NCBI GenBank assembly: GCA_036397995.1
Contig: DASWHX010000169.1
Coordinates: 1 to 28,196, forward strand
Reading direction: 5' to 3'
From: DASWHX01 sp036397995
GTDB taxonomy: Bacteria; Bacteroidota; Bacteroidia; Cytophagales; Cyclobacteriaceae
Length of the DNA stretch: 28,196 bases
In this document: positions 14,983 to 22,964 of the stretch, piece after piece
Position numbering within the stretch: the stretch's first letter is position 1
Layout: the number at the start of each line of letters is the position of its first letter
Made by a program: the position numbers and the translations under genes
The notes under the pieces: generated by a model
What the model was told of the DNA's origin: nothing
What the model saw: the letters and a program-made list of their open reading frames with translations, nothing else
Database searches by the model: none

Positions 14983-16884
14983 ATGGCACTTCTTGGGACG
15001 ATCCTTATCCTGATTAGCGGAATATTAGCTAATGTATATAGCAAGGCAAACGTGACACCAGACACAGCCCAAAATGCCCGAATGCTGATTAATTTGCTGG
15101 ATTATATTGGTAAGGACTATTCAAATGCGGTGCAAGACGGTCAAATCATCAATGAGTATGAATATGAAGAGATGCTTGAGTTCTCCAGGCAGAGTAAATT
15201 TTTTTACGGTGAAATTTCTGAATCAGTTCCCAGGCAAGATTCTTTGAACAATCAATTCGATTCCTTACTGCACATGATTGTTGAAAAGTCAGATTCAAAA
15301 TTCATCGCTGAACTGGCTGCACAAATTAAACGCGAAATTCTTGCACTAAACCTGGTTGAAATCTCTCCCGATATCTGGCCAAGCGTAATCGCCGGACAAA
15401 AGCTTTATATGGCTCAGTGCAGTTCATGTCATGGTGAGAAAGGAGATGGAAAGGGATTAGCCTCGGCTGGACTTGAACCGGCTCCAACCAATTTCACTGA
15501 TGTTGAAATAATGAATGCGTTCTCTCCTTTCCAGGCCTACAATGTTATTCAGACCGGTATCCCCGGAACAAGCATGATTTCCTACTCGGAGCTCAACGAT
15601 AAGGAAATCTGGGATTTGGCATTTTACATCAATTCAATTCAGTTCGAGGAAAAGAATAATCATCAGAATCCTGAAATCCCGCTAGCTGAAGTTTCTTCCT
15701 TAACTAATAATGAACTAACGAAGAAATATAATCTGGATGAGGAAGATGTTAGAGCTCTTCGTCTATTTGTGCCATCACAATCTATGTCAGCCCTCGCGAT
15801 TGCACGACAATATCTTAATGCAACGGTCGAGTCATATCGTAAAGGAGAAAAAGAAGAAGCAAGGAACAATTCGCTGAAAGCATACCTGGAAGGTATAGAA
15901 CCTGTTGAGCACCGAATTAAAGCATCTGACAATTCCCTTGTTAATAAATTAGAGAAAAGCATGATGGATATTCGATCTGCCATCTACCAAAACAAAGATG
16001 TAAAAGAGATTGAATCGCTTACTTTAATCGCATATGCAAATATTGAGAAGGCTGATGAAATTATCAGCGGTCAGAAAAACAGTATCGGCTTTACAGCTTT
16101 TATGTCAGCATCGATTTTGCTGCGCGAGGGTTTGGAAGCATTCCTTATTATAATCGCCATAATCAGCATTCTTCGATCCATGCAGGCAAATAAAGCGGTG
16201 CGTTGGGTGCACAGTGGCTGGATTACCGCCGTTGTAGTTGGAATTGGCAGTTGGTTTTTCACTGACCAGTTAATCTCCTGGGGAGCTCAGAGTCGTGAAT
16301 TAATGGAGGGAGCTATTGCATTGTTTGCTGTCTTTGTACTGATCTATATCGGGTTCTGGATGCATCGCAAAACTGAAATGAGCCGGTGGAAAATTTTTGT
16401 TGAAGAAAAAGTGAAGGGTTTGGTGAAAAGAAATAACCTGATTGGTCTGGCTGTATTTTCTTTCATGGTAGTTTTTCGTGAAGCTTTCGAATCTGTCATT
16501 TTCCTTTCTTCCTGGAGCCTGGAGTCTGGTAAAGAGAATGAAGCTGGAATCTGGTCAGGAGTTGCCATTGCTGCAACATTGCTTGTGCTTATTTGCTGGA
16601 CATTGTTACGGTTTATTAACCGAATTCCGCTGAGGCAATTCTTTGTTTATTTCTCCCTGGTTGTTGTTTTTATGGCCACAATTCTCGCTGGTGAGGGTGT
16701 TCATGCCTTGCAGGAAAGCGGCTATTCTACGGTAACGTCACTCCCTTTTAATCTTCGTCTGGGAGTATTTGGAATTTACCCTACAATTGAAACGTTACTT
16801 GCTCAGTTTGCTGTTATTGGTTTGGTCATTTTCTTATGGAAACTAAATCTTGGAAGTTCGAAAGTTAAGAAGCCAGCAAAATAA
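14983..16884 (+). CDS. Cytochrome c-FTR1 family iron permease
   Basis: High-affinity iron permease of the FTR1/EfeU family with a fused periplasmic cytochrome c. I start at the ATG at 14983 (633 residues); the TTG at 14956 lies in the -7 box. Residues below count from that TTG; subtract 9. Order: an N-terminal membrane segment or signal (ALLGTILILISGILANV), a helical region, a cytochrome c domain with CSSCH at 155-159 and a possible axial Met207, a second helical region, then about seven membrane helices. The two FTR1 ferric-binding motifs are REGLE (390-394) and REAFE (508-512, departing from REGxE). The cytochrome probably oxidises or delivers iron in place of the separate EfeO/FET3 partners. 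Palindromic operators suggest metal control. Its 3' end overlaps the convergent alcohol dehydrogenase gene by 20 bases. Confidence 0.9.
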   Translation: MALLGTILILISGILANVYSKANVTPDTAQNARMLINLLDYIGKDYSNAVQDGQIINEYEYEEMLEFSRQSKFFYGEISESVPRQDSLNNQFDSLLHMIVEKSDSKFIAELAAQIKREILALNLVEISPDIWPSVIAGQKLYMAQCSSCHGEKGDGKGLASAGLEPAPTNFTDVEIMNAFSPFQAYNVIQTGIPGTSMISYSELNDKEIWDLAFYINSIQFEEKNNHQNPEIPLAEVSSLTNNELTKKYNLDEEDVRALRLFVPSQSMSALAIARQYLNATVESYRKGEKEEARNNSLKAYLEGIEPVEHRIKASDNSLVNKLEKSMMDIRSAIYQNKDVKEIESLTLIAYANIEKADEIISGQKNSIGFTAFMSASILLREGLEAFLIIIAIISILRSMQANKAVRWVHSGWITAVVVGIGSWFFTDQLISWGAQSRELMEGAIALFAVFVLIYIGFWMHRKTEMSRWKIFVEEKVKGLVKRNNLIGLAVFSFMVVFREAFESVIFLSSWSLESGKENEAGIWSGVAIAATLLVLICWTLLRFINRIPLRQFFVYFSLVVVFMATILAGEGVHALQESGYSTVTSLPFNLRLGVFGIYPTIETLLAQFAVIGLVIFLWKLNLGSSKVKKPAK

Positions 16885-17908
16885 TTTTCAAACATCCCTC
16901 TTTCTTATTTGCGAAGATATCATATGCCTTCCTGCCTTCAGTTAGAGACATCCTTTGCGTAATAATACTCTCAGGACTCACTTTACCTTCCTGCAAAACC
17001 GGTATAAGTTTATCCATATAATATCGCGCCGGGCAGCGCCCGACTTTAAATGTTACATTTTTCTCATAGGCTTCGGCAGGGTTGAAGTAAAAATCATTGC
17101 TTGTACAGACTCCAATTGTTGATATAATACCCCCTGCGCGCAAGAGGTCATACGCATTTCTTCCTGCTTTAAAGCTGCCAACTCCTTCCATCACTGCATC
17201 TGCTCCCCTGCCCTCCGTAGCCTCTCTGATTATTTCAGTTACATTTTCATCTAATGAAATCGGAATTGCTCCCAGTTCTTTTGCTTTTTGCAGGCGTTGT
17301 TCCACGGCATCGACGGCAAAAATCTTTTCTGCACCAAGTAGCCGGCTTGCCGCTATAGTCATCAATCCGACCGGGCCACAACCAAGTACCGCATAAACTC
17401 CATAGGGTTTAATTTCTGCCTGCTCTGCACAATAAAAACCGGTAGAAAAAATATCTCCAAGAAATAATCCATCCTCCCATGAAAGGTCATAAGGTATTTC
17501 TACTAATGTTGAATTCGAAAGTGGTACCTTCACATATTCAGCCTGGGCACCATGTAATCCGCGTCCTTGTTCCACCCAGCCAAAAAGACTTCCCTGCTCA
17601 CACCGGCTTGTTAGTCCGAGTTTACAGTAATAGCAATCACCGCAACTTGTAGTGAATGGACTCATCACTCGCTGCCCGACTTTCCATTTGCTGGCAGGGC
17701 CGGCCTCCATCACTTCGCCAACAAATTCATGACCAAGTATCGTTCCCTCATCCAACCCCTTCTCCCTGCCATAATACACATGCAGGTCCGACCCGCAGAT
17801 GGAAGTCCGCTTAACATTTACAATTACATCATCGGGATCAACAATTTCCGGATCAGGAAATTGTTCTACTCGCACATCCTCAATTCCATGAAAGGCTATG
17901 CCTTTCAT
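16865..17908 (-). CDS. Zinc-dependent alcohol dehydrogenase (MDR family)
   Basis: 347 residues from the ATG at 17908; a longer frame back to 18019 runs into gdhA and is rejected. Medium-chain dehydrogenase/reductase that oxidises an alcohol or polyol with NAD(P). Catalytic zinc ligands: Cys38 (SICGSDLH), His60-Glu61 (GHEFVGEV) and Asp152 (FLGDIFSTGF). Structural zinc: Cys89, 92, 95, 103 (CGDCYYCKLGLTSRC). Rossmann motif GCGPVGL at about 176-182. Overall pattern is near the glutathione-independent formaldehyde dehydrogenase/threonine-dehydrogenase-like branch; the substrate is not determined. The ATG overlaps the gdhA stop (TAATG on the minus strand), so translation is coupled to gdhA. Its 3' end overlaps the convergent iron permease gene by 20 bases. 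Confidence 0.92.
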   Translation of the reverse strand: MKGIAFHGIEDVRVEQFPDPEIVDPDDVIVNVKRTSICGSDLHVYYGREKGLDEGTILGHEFVGEVMEAGPASKWKVGQRVMSPFTTSCGDCYYCKLGLTSRCEQGSLFGWVEQGRGLHGAQAEYVKVPLSNSTLVEIPYDLSWEDGLFLGDIFSTGFYCAEQAEIKPYGVYAVLGCGPVGLMTIAASRLLGAEKIFAVDAVEQRLQKAKELGAIPISLDENVTEIIREATEGRGADAVMEGVGSFKAGRNAYDLLRAGGIISTIGVCTSNDFYFNPAEAYEKNVTFKVGRCPARYYMDKLIPVLQEGKVSPESIITQRMSLTEGRKAYDIFANKKEGCLKIILLAS

Positions 17909-19263
17909 TAAACAATTCCCTGGGCAATCATGGAGTCTGCAACTTTGGTGAATCCTGCAATATTGGCTCCGGCTATATAATTTCCTTTTTGTCCATATTT
18001 CTCTGAGACATTCAGGCAAGTATCATGGATGTTCTTCATTATTTCCTGTAATCTGGCGTCTACTTCTTCCGCCCTCCAATAAATACCACTGTAATTTTGA
18101 ACCATTTCAAGACCTGATGTAGCCACTCCGCCGGCATTCGAAGCCTTACCGGGACTGAAAAGTACACCGTTATCCAGAAAAATGTCGGTAGCTTCTTTAG
18201 TGGTTGGCATATTTGCTCCTTCACCAAGTAAAGCCAACCCATTTCTAACAAGGTTAGAGGCATCGGTCGCATTGATCTCATTCTGAGTTGCACATGGGAA
18301 TGCGCAGTCAGCTTTAATATCCCATAAAGGATTTGAGCCGGCATCGCCTGGCACTGCGGTGAAAGTCGCGCTTTTGTACTTATCGGCATATTCGCTGATT
18401 CTACCTCGTTTCACATTCTTCAATTCCTTAATAAAGTCAAGCTTTTCCTGATTTATTCCCGCTTCATCATAAATAAAACCTGAAGAATCTGATGAAGATA
18501 CCGGTTTACCGCCCAACTGAATTATTTTCTGTATGGCAAATTGAGCCACGTTCCCCGAACCTGAAACCAAACAAGTTTTCCCTTTTATATCTTTGCCAAT
18601 GTTTTTAAGCATATTTTGAGCGAAGTAAACCAGGCCATATCCCGTGGCTTCCGGTCTGATAAGGCTGCCACCCCAGCCGGCACCTTTACCGGTAAGAACT
18701 CCGGTAAATTGATTTTCAATTTTCTTATATGCTCCAAATAAATACCCGATTTCTCTTCCTCCTACTCCGATGTCACCAGCCGGAACGTCTGTCCGGTGAC
18801 CAATATGTCTGCTTAACTCTCCCATGAAGGCCTGACAAAAACGCATTACCTCTGCCTCCGATTTTCCTTTGGGATCGAAATCAGACCCTCCCTTGCCACC
18901 GCCCATAGGCAGGCCTGTCAACGCATTTTTGAACACTTGTTCAAAAGCGAGAAATTTTAAGATGCTCTGATTAACAGAAGGATGAAACCGTAATCCACCT
19001 TTGTAGGGACCAATAGCGCTGTTCATTTGAATCCTAAATCCACGGTTGATCTGAATTTCATTTTTGTCATTTGTCCATGTAACCCTAAAGGTGATTACCC
19101 GCTCGGGCTCAATCATTCGTTCCATGATTTTTGCATCCCGGTATTTCTTTTCTTTTTCCAGTACTGGACCTATAGTTAAAAATACTTCCTCAACTGCCTG
19201 ATGAAATTCTTTTTCGCCAGGGCTTCTTTTCAAGAGGTCGTTTAGAATGCTTGATTCTTGCAT
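17908..19263 (-). CDS. gdhA: Glutamate dehydrogenase (hexameric, NADP-type)
   Basis: Reversibly forms glutamate from 2-oxoglutarate and ammonium; the link between carbon and nitrogen metabolism. 451 residues, the usual length of the small hexameric class. Signature blocks: GPYKGGLRFHPSVNQSILKF (about 85-104), LPMGGGKGGSDFDPKGKS with the catalytic lysine at about 124, and a Rossmann region GKTCLVSGSGNVAQFAIQ. Later blocks ATGYGLVYF and SNAGGVATSG also match. NADP preference is inferred from the family (E. coli GdhA type). The next gene, an alcohol dehydrogenase, starts in its stop codon (TAATG). A possible TATCTTTA box lies at 19288-19295, giving a 24-base leader. Confidence 0.96.
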   Translation of the reverse strand: MQESSILNDLLKRSPGEKEFHQAVEEVFLTIGPVLEKEKKYRDAKIMERMIEPERVITFRVTWTNDKNEIQINRGFRIQMNSAIGPYKGGLRFHPSVNQSILKFLAFEQVFKNALTGLPMGGGKGGSDFDPKGKSEAEVMRFCQAFMGELSRHIGHRTDVPAGDIGVGGREIGYLFGAYKKIENQFTGVLTGKGAGWGGSLIRPEATGYGLVYFAQNMLKNIGKDIKGKTCLVSGSGNVAQFAIQKIIQLGGKPVSSSDSSGFIYDEAGINQEKLDFIKELKNVKRGRISEYADKYKSATFTAVPGDAGSNPLWDIKADCAFPCATQNEINATDASNLVRNGLALLGEGANMPTTKEATDIFLDNGVLFSPGKASNAGGVATSGLEMVQNYSGIYWRAEEVDARLQEIMKNIHDTCLNVSEKYGQKGNYIAGANIAGFTKVADSMIAQGIV

Positions 19264-19287
19264 TTTGGTGGGTTTTTTAGTTGGCTG

Positions 19288-19295
19288 TAAAGATA
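19288..19295 (-). promoter_or_regulatory. Possible -7 element (TATCTTTA) of gdhA
   Basis: One mismatch to TAnnTTTG on the minus strand, 24 bases before the gdhA ATG. No -33 TTG is seen upstream. Confidence 0.3.
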
Positions 19296-19315
19296 ATATT
19301 TGGTATACGATATTA

Positions 19316-19332
19316 GAATTTCACTATGAAAT
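19316..19332. repeat. Inverted repeat AATTTCA-CTA-TGAAATT between uvrA and gdhA
   Basis: Perfect 7-base arms with a 3-base loop, 18 bases after the uvrA stop and upstream of gdhA. It has no T-run, so it may be an operator for gdhA or a weak terminator for uvrA. Confidence 0.35.
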
Positions 19333-19350
19333 TTATTTTAAGGGAGATTA

Positions 19351-22161
19351 TCAAAGTTTAGACTTTAAATACCGGGCGGTGTAGCTTTTGGTCACTTTGA
19401 TTAAGCCTTCCGGGGTTCCTGAGTAGATTATATTCCCACCAAGTTCTCCGCCTTCAGGGCCTAAATCAATAACCCAATCCGAACATTTTATTACCTCCAC
19501 GTTATGCTCAATAATTACAACCGAATTGCCCTGGTCTACAAGAGCCTGGATCGCAGTGAGAAGTTTATGGATATCATGAAAGTGCAGGCCGGTTGTAGGT
19601 TCATCAAAAATGAATAGTACGTGATTGCCGGGATCGGTTTTGCCAAGAAATGAAGCCAGTTTTACCCTCTGGGCCTCACCGCCACTTAAACTATTGGAAG
19701 ATTGTCCTAACCGTACATAGCCCAGTCCTACTTTTTGAAGTGGCAATAATTTAGAATACACTGAATTTAACTCTTCAAAAAATACCAAAGCTTCGTCAAC
19801 AGTTAGATCGAGAATTTCCGCGATGTTTTTATCATTATAGGTCACTTCCAGAATTTCAGATTTGAATCTCTTGCCATGACAACTTTCACAAGTGAGAAAA
19901 ATGTCGGCCATAAATTGCATTTCAATCTTTTGTGTCCCCTCTCCCTGACAAGCATCGCATCTACCTCCATCCACATTAAATGAAAAGTGTTTGGGCTGAT
20001 AACCGCGCTGCCTTGATAAGGACTGGTCGGCCATTAATTGTCTTATGCCGTCATATGCTTTTACGTATGTTACGGGATTAGACCGTGATGATTTACCTAT
20101 TGGATGTTGGTCCACAAATTCTATCTGGGTGATTTTCTTGTAATCTCCTTCCAGTTTATCGTACTTTCCGGTTTGTTCCGCCACCGTTCCCAAAATTTTA
20201 CCAATTGATGGATACAGGATATTTTTTACCAGTGTAGATTTTCCTGATCCGCTAACACCTGTTATAGTGGTTAATACTCCCAGTGGAATTTCTACATCAA
20301 TATTTTTAAGATTATTCTCCCGTGCGCCTTTCAGCACAATTGATTTCGACCATTTTCGTCTGTTTTTCGGAACTTTTATTTTATCAATACCATTCAGATA
20401 ACGCAAAGTATGCGTTAATGGATGGCCATTTAATTCTTCCAGTTTACCCTGAAAAACTAATTGGCCGCCCAACCGTCCGGCCTCAGGGCCAATGTCAATA
20501 ATCTGATCTGCAGCAAGCATAATTTCCTCTTCATGTTCTACCACAATCACAGAATTACCCAGGTCGCGAAGGTTTTTCAGCACTTCGATGAGTCTGCCGG
20601 TATCCCGTGGATGCAGCCCGATGCTGGGTTCATCCAGAATATACATGGAACCCACCAAGGCGCTTCCCAGTGAAGTTGCCAACTTGATTCGTTGAAATTC
20701 TCCACCGGAAAGGGTGTTTGTCAGCCGATTCAACGTCAGGTATTCAAGTCCAACTTTTTGCAGGTATTCCAGCCTGCTTTTAATTTCCCGGATCACCCTG
20801 CCGGCAACTTTCTGCTGAAATTTGTTCAGCTTCATTTTTTCAAAAAAGGAAGTAAGTTCATTAACCGGCAATAATACCAGGTCAGTGATTGACTGATTTT
20901 GTATTTTAACATACGAAGCATCTTTCCTTAGTCTGGTTCCCCTGCAATCCGGGCAAGTAGTTCTACCCCTGTAACGGGATAGCAATACCCGGTATTGTAT
21001 CTTGTGACTTTTCGTCCGTACGTAATTAAAGAAAGCATCAATTCCTTTGAAATGCTTATTGCCTCTCCAAAGCAGATCGATTTCCTTTCTTGATAATTCA
21101 GAAAAAGGCCGGTGTATTGGAAAATCAAACTCCGCAGCTTTTTTTACCAGGGGCGTAAGCCACTTCTTCATTTTTTGACTGCGCCAGGGAGCTATGGCGC
21201 CTTCATAAAGGGAAAGGCTTTTATCCGGGATTACCAGATCTTCATCAATTCCCAGAATTTTTCCAAAACCTTCGCATGTTCTGCAGGCACCAAAGGGATT
21301 ATTGAAGCTGAAAAAGTTGACCGAGGGAATTTCAAATTGCATCCCATCTCGTTCAAATTTATCCGAGAATGATTTAGACATCCTCCCTTCCATTTCTACT
21401 CTGCATTCGCCATGTCCTTCAAAGAATGCGGTTTGTACAGAGTCTGAAATTCTAAACTGACTGTCCTCGTCATTTTTTACCACACCCCGATCAATCAAAA
21501 TATTAATCTCCCTGGTTCGGCTGTTTTTCTTAACTTTTATTAAATCTTCTATAAAGACCAGCTCTCCTTCAATAACAACTCTGGAATATCCTTTGCTTAA
21601 TAGCAATTTTAATTCATTGTCAAGAGTCCGGTTGTCGGGGATTTTCAGCGGACATGAAATCGTATACCGTGTATTTGTTTCCTGGGAAGAAATGAAATCG
21701 ACAACATCAGAAACGGTATCACGTTTTACTTCTTTCCCACTAACAGGACTTATTGTAGCACCTACTCTGGCAAACAGCAATTTTAAGTAATCATAAATTT
21801 CGGTGGATGTGCCGACAGTTGAACGGGGATTTCTGGTATTCACCTTTTGTTCAATGGCAATAGCCGGACTGACTCCGCGGATGTAATCTACCTCGGGTTT
21901 TTCCATGCGGCCAAGAAATTGCCGCGCATAGGAACTAAGACTTTCCACATACATTCGCTGTCCTTCGGCAAAAAGCGTATCGAATGCCAGTGACGATTTC
22001 CCGGAGCCAGAAAGTCCGGTAATAATAACCAGTTGATTGCGTGGAATGGCGACGCTCAGGTTTTTAAGATTATTTACGCGAGCTCCTTTTATTATGATGA
22101 ATTTTTTCGGATCAAGTGAATCCAAAGGACTTTTTTCTGTCAAAACACCCGTTTTCTTCAT
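19351..22161 (-). CDS. uvrA: Excinuclease ABC subunit A
   Basis: DNA-damage sensor of nucleotide excision repair; tandem ABC ATPase dimer that loads UvrB at lesions. 936 residues from the ATG at 22161 (MKKTGVLTEKS); a longer frame to 22185 is rejected because a TATCTTTG -7 box lies between. Walker A motifs: GLSGSGKSS near residue 50 and GVSGSGKST in the second half. ABC signatures: LSGGEFQRIKLA and LSGGEAQRVKLA. Cysteine clusters: CRTCEGFG, CPDCRGTRL and CDACQGEG...CESCHGKRF, the last being the zinc finger essential for damage recognition. Length matches UvrA1 and all domains appear intact. Its ATG is 7 bases after the -7 box, so the mRNA may be leaderless. Confidence 0.97.
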   Translation of the reverse strand: MKKTGVLTEKSPLDSLDPKKFIIIKGARVNNLKNLSVAIPRNQLVIITGLSGSGKSSLAFDTLFAEGQRMYVESLSSYARQFLGRMEKPEVDYIRGVSPAIAIEQKVNTRNPRSTVGTSTEIYDYLKLLFARVGATISPVSGKEVKRDTVSDVVDFISSQETNTRYTISCPLKIPDNRTLDNELKLLLSKGYSRVVIEGELVFIEDLIKVKKNSRTREINILIDRGVVKNDEDSQFRISDSVQTAFFEGHGECRVEMEGRMSKSFSDKFERDGMQFEIPSVNFFSFNNPFGACRTCEGFGKILGIDEDLVIPDKSLSLYEGAIAPWRSQKMKKWLTPLVKKAAEFDFPIHRPFSELSRKEIDLLWRGNKHFKGIDAFFNYVRTKSHKIQYRVLLSRYRGRTTCPDCRGTRLRKDASYVKIQNQSITDLVLLPVNELTSFFEKMKLNKFQQKVAGRVIREIKSRLEYLQKVGLEYLTLNRLTNTLSGGEFQRIKLATSLGSALVGSMYILDEPSIGLHPRDTGRLIEVLKNLRDLGNSVIVVEHEEEIMLAADQIIDIGPEAGRLGGQLVFQGKLEELNGHPLTHTLRYLNGIDKIKVPKNRRKWSKSIVLKGARENNLKNIDVEIPLGVLTTITGVSGSGKSTLVKNILYPSIGKILGTVAEQTGKYDKLEGDYKKITQIEFVDQHPIGKSSRSNPVTYVKAYDGIRQLMADQSLSRQRGYQPKHFSFNVDGGRCDACQGEGTQKIEMQFMADIFLTCESCHGKRFKSEILEVTYNDKNIAEILDLTVDEALVFFEELNSVYSKLLPLQKVGLGYVRLGQSSNSLSGGEAQRVKLASFLGKTDPGNHVLFIFDEPTTGLHFHDIHKLLTAIQALVDQGNSVVIIEHNVEVIKCSDWVIDLGPEGGELGGNIIYSGTPEGLIKVTKSYTARYLKSKL

Positions 22162-22168
22162 CAGGGTG

Positions 22169-22176
22169 CAAAGATA
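22169..22176 (-). promoter_or_regulatory. -7 element (TATCTTTG) of uvrA
   Basis: Exact TAnnTTTG on the minus strand, ending 7 bases before the uvrA ATG at 22161. No TTG at 19-22 bases upstream; the nearest lie at 13 and 28. Confidence 0.45.
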
Positions 22177-22185
22177 CGAAACCAA

Positions 22186-22498
22186 TTAGCAATTAGTTAT
22201 ACTGCAATTAGATTAAGATGGAATCTCATGAGGCCAGTAAAGCCTTTCCGGAAGTGTTAACATGCCGGCGGTGTCCGCTGATGCCGCAGATCATTGCAGA
22301 GAAGAAATTGCTCAGGGAGTCTTCTGCGCAAATCCGCATAATCTGCGGGAGAAAAGAAGTTTTCTGCGCAAATAAGTTAGTTGATCTTTGGGAGGGGAGT
22401 TATTTTTCCAATGGCGGATGCTGGAACTGACTCCAGAATTCTTTTTCGGTACAGTAGGGTGTTTCAGACAGTCTTATAAATGAACGTCAAAATCGAAT
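22186..22498. other. Intergenic region without a supported gene, palindrome-rich
   Basis: About 313 bases between uvrA and the small gene at 22499. A 70-codon plus-strand frame (22218-22430) has no family resemblance and a composition set by the palindromes, so I do not call it. The interval carries GCGG-TGT-CCGC near 22268-22278, CCGCA-TAATC-TGCGG at 22335-22349 and a 12-base direct repeat at 22323/22363. Confidence 0.6.
22323..22374. repeat. REP-like intergenic repeat (TTCTGCGCAAAT twice, with CCGCA/TGCGG palindrome)
   Basis: TTCTGCGCAAAT occurs at 22323-22334 and again at 22363-22374, 40 bases apart, with the inverted repeat CCGCA-TAATC-TGCGG (22335-22349) between them. Such 'AATCTGCGGGA'-type palindromes are familiar as dispersed intergenic repeats in Bacteroidota genomes (recalled, not searched). 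GC-rich against its surroundings. Confidence 0.5.
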
Positions 22499-22795
22499 TT
22501 AGAATTTTGAATCTGTTTCTCTAATCAATTCAAATTTACCGTTGTAAAGCATTTTCCAATCATTCCGGTAATAAGAATAAACCGTGTCTAATTTTTCATT
22601 AACTCCATCAAAACTTTCATAAACAACAGTATCCTTAAACCGATAGTTTATTGAATTATCACTCTTAATTATGACCAACTCTTCTTCATGTTTCGAATTT
22701 AAATTTAAATGTTTATTCATTTTAAAACAGTGTTTCTGGACCATTCTTGCTGGTTTGAATTGTCTGTCCATGAATAAGGTTCGTGCCATTATCAT
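22499..22795 (-). CDS. Small hypothetical protein
   Basis: 98 codons from ATG at 22795; a later in-frame ATG (MNKHLNLNSKHEEELVII) is also possible. Not recognised. No signal peptide. The C-terminal 60 residues look like short beta strands (VVYESFDGVNEKLDTVYSYY, WKMLYNGKFELIRE), as in small beta-sandwich or immunity-type proteins, but this is only an impression. It begins 12 bases beyond the left copy of the 157-base repeat, so it is the last member of the minus-strand cluster running from the right edge, and may be a fragment of a longer ancestor. Confidence 0.5.
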   Translation of the reverse strand: MIMARTLFMDRQFKPARMVQKHCFKMNKHLNLNSKHEEELVIIKSDNSINYRFKDTVVYESFDGVNEKLDTVYSYYRNDWKMLYNGKFELIRETDSKF

Positions 22796-22806
22796 TGAGT
22801 TTAAAT

Positions 22807-22963
22807 GTTAAACAAAATTTTTCTCTCAGGAATTCTACGCGGACCGAATGTTTAGTTTAGTGTGTCATAGTAATTCGTTTTTTTGGTCAATTGTTATTTT
22901 TCATTTTCAATTTTCAGAATCAGGTTAGAGCGATATCTAATCTTAATTGGTAAGTTGAATTTT
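22807..22963. repeat. 157-base direct repeat, left copy
   Basis: Matches 24554-24710 over its whole length with equal length; 22819-22884 (66 bases) is identical to 24566-24631. On the minus strand the copy carries the end of a YARHG domain (KIQLTN, then after a frame break RYRSNLILKIENEK and TAA at 22896-22894) followed by noncoding DNA leading to the next gene. In this copy the coding part is frameshifted, so it is a relic. Confidence 0.9.
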
Positions 22964-22964
22964 A

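Noticed and set aside
17909..18019. Upstream extension of the alcohol dehydrogenase (MPECLREIWTK...)
   Set aside because: It lies inside gdhA and does not resemble an MDR N-terminus; the ATG at 17908 gives the expected start.
22323..22374. Two 12-base repeats 40 bases apart as a CRISPR
   Set aside because: Only two short copies, an internal palindrome in the spacer and no cas genes; fits a REP-like element better.
22218..22430. Plus-strand 70-codon frame between uvrA and the small hypothetical gene
   Set aside because: It runs over palindromes and direct repeats, has no family resemblance, and its composition follows the repeat.
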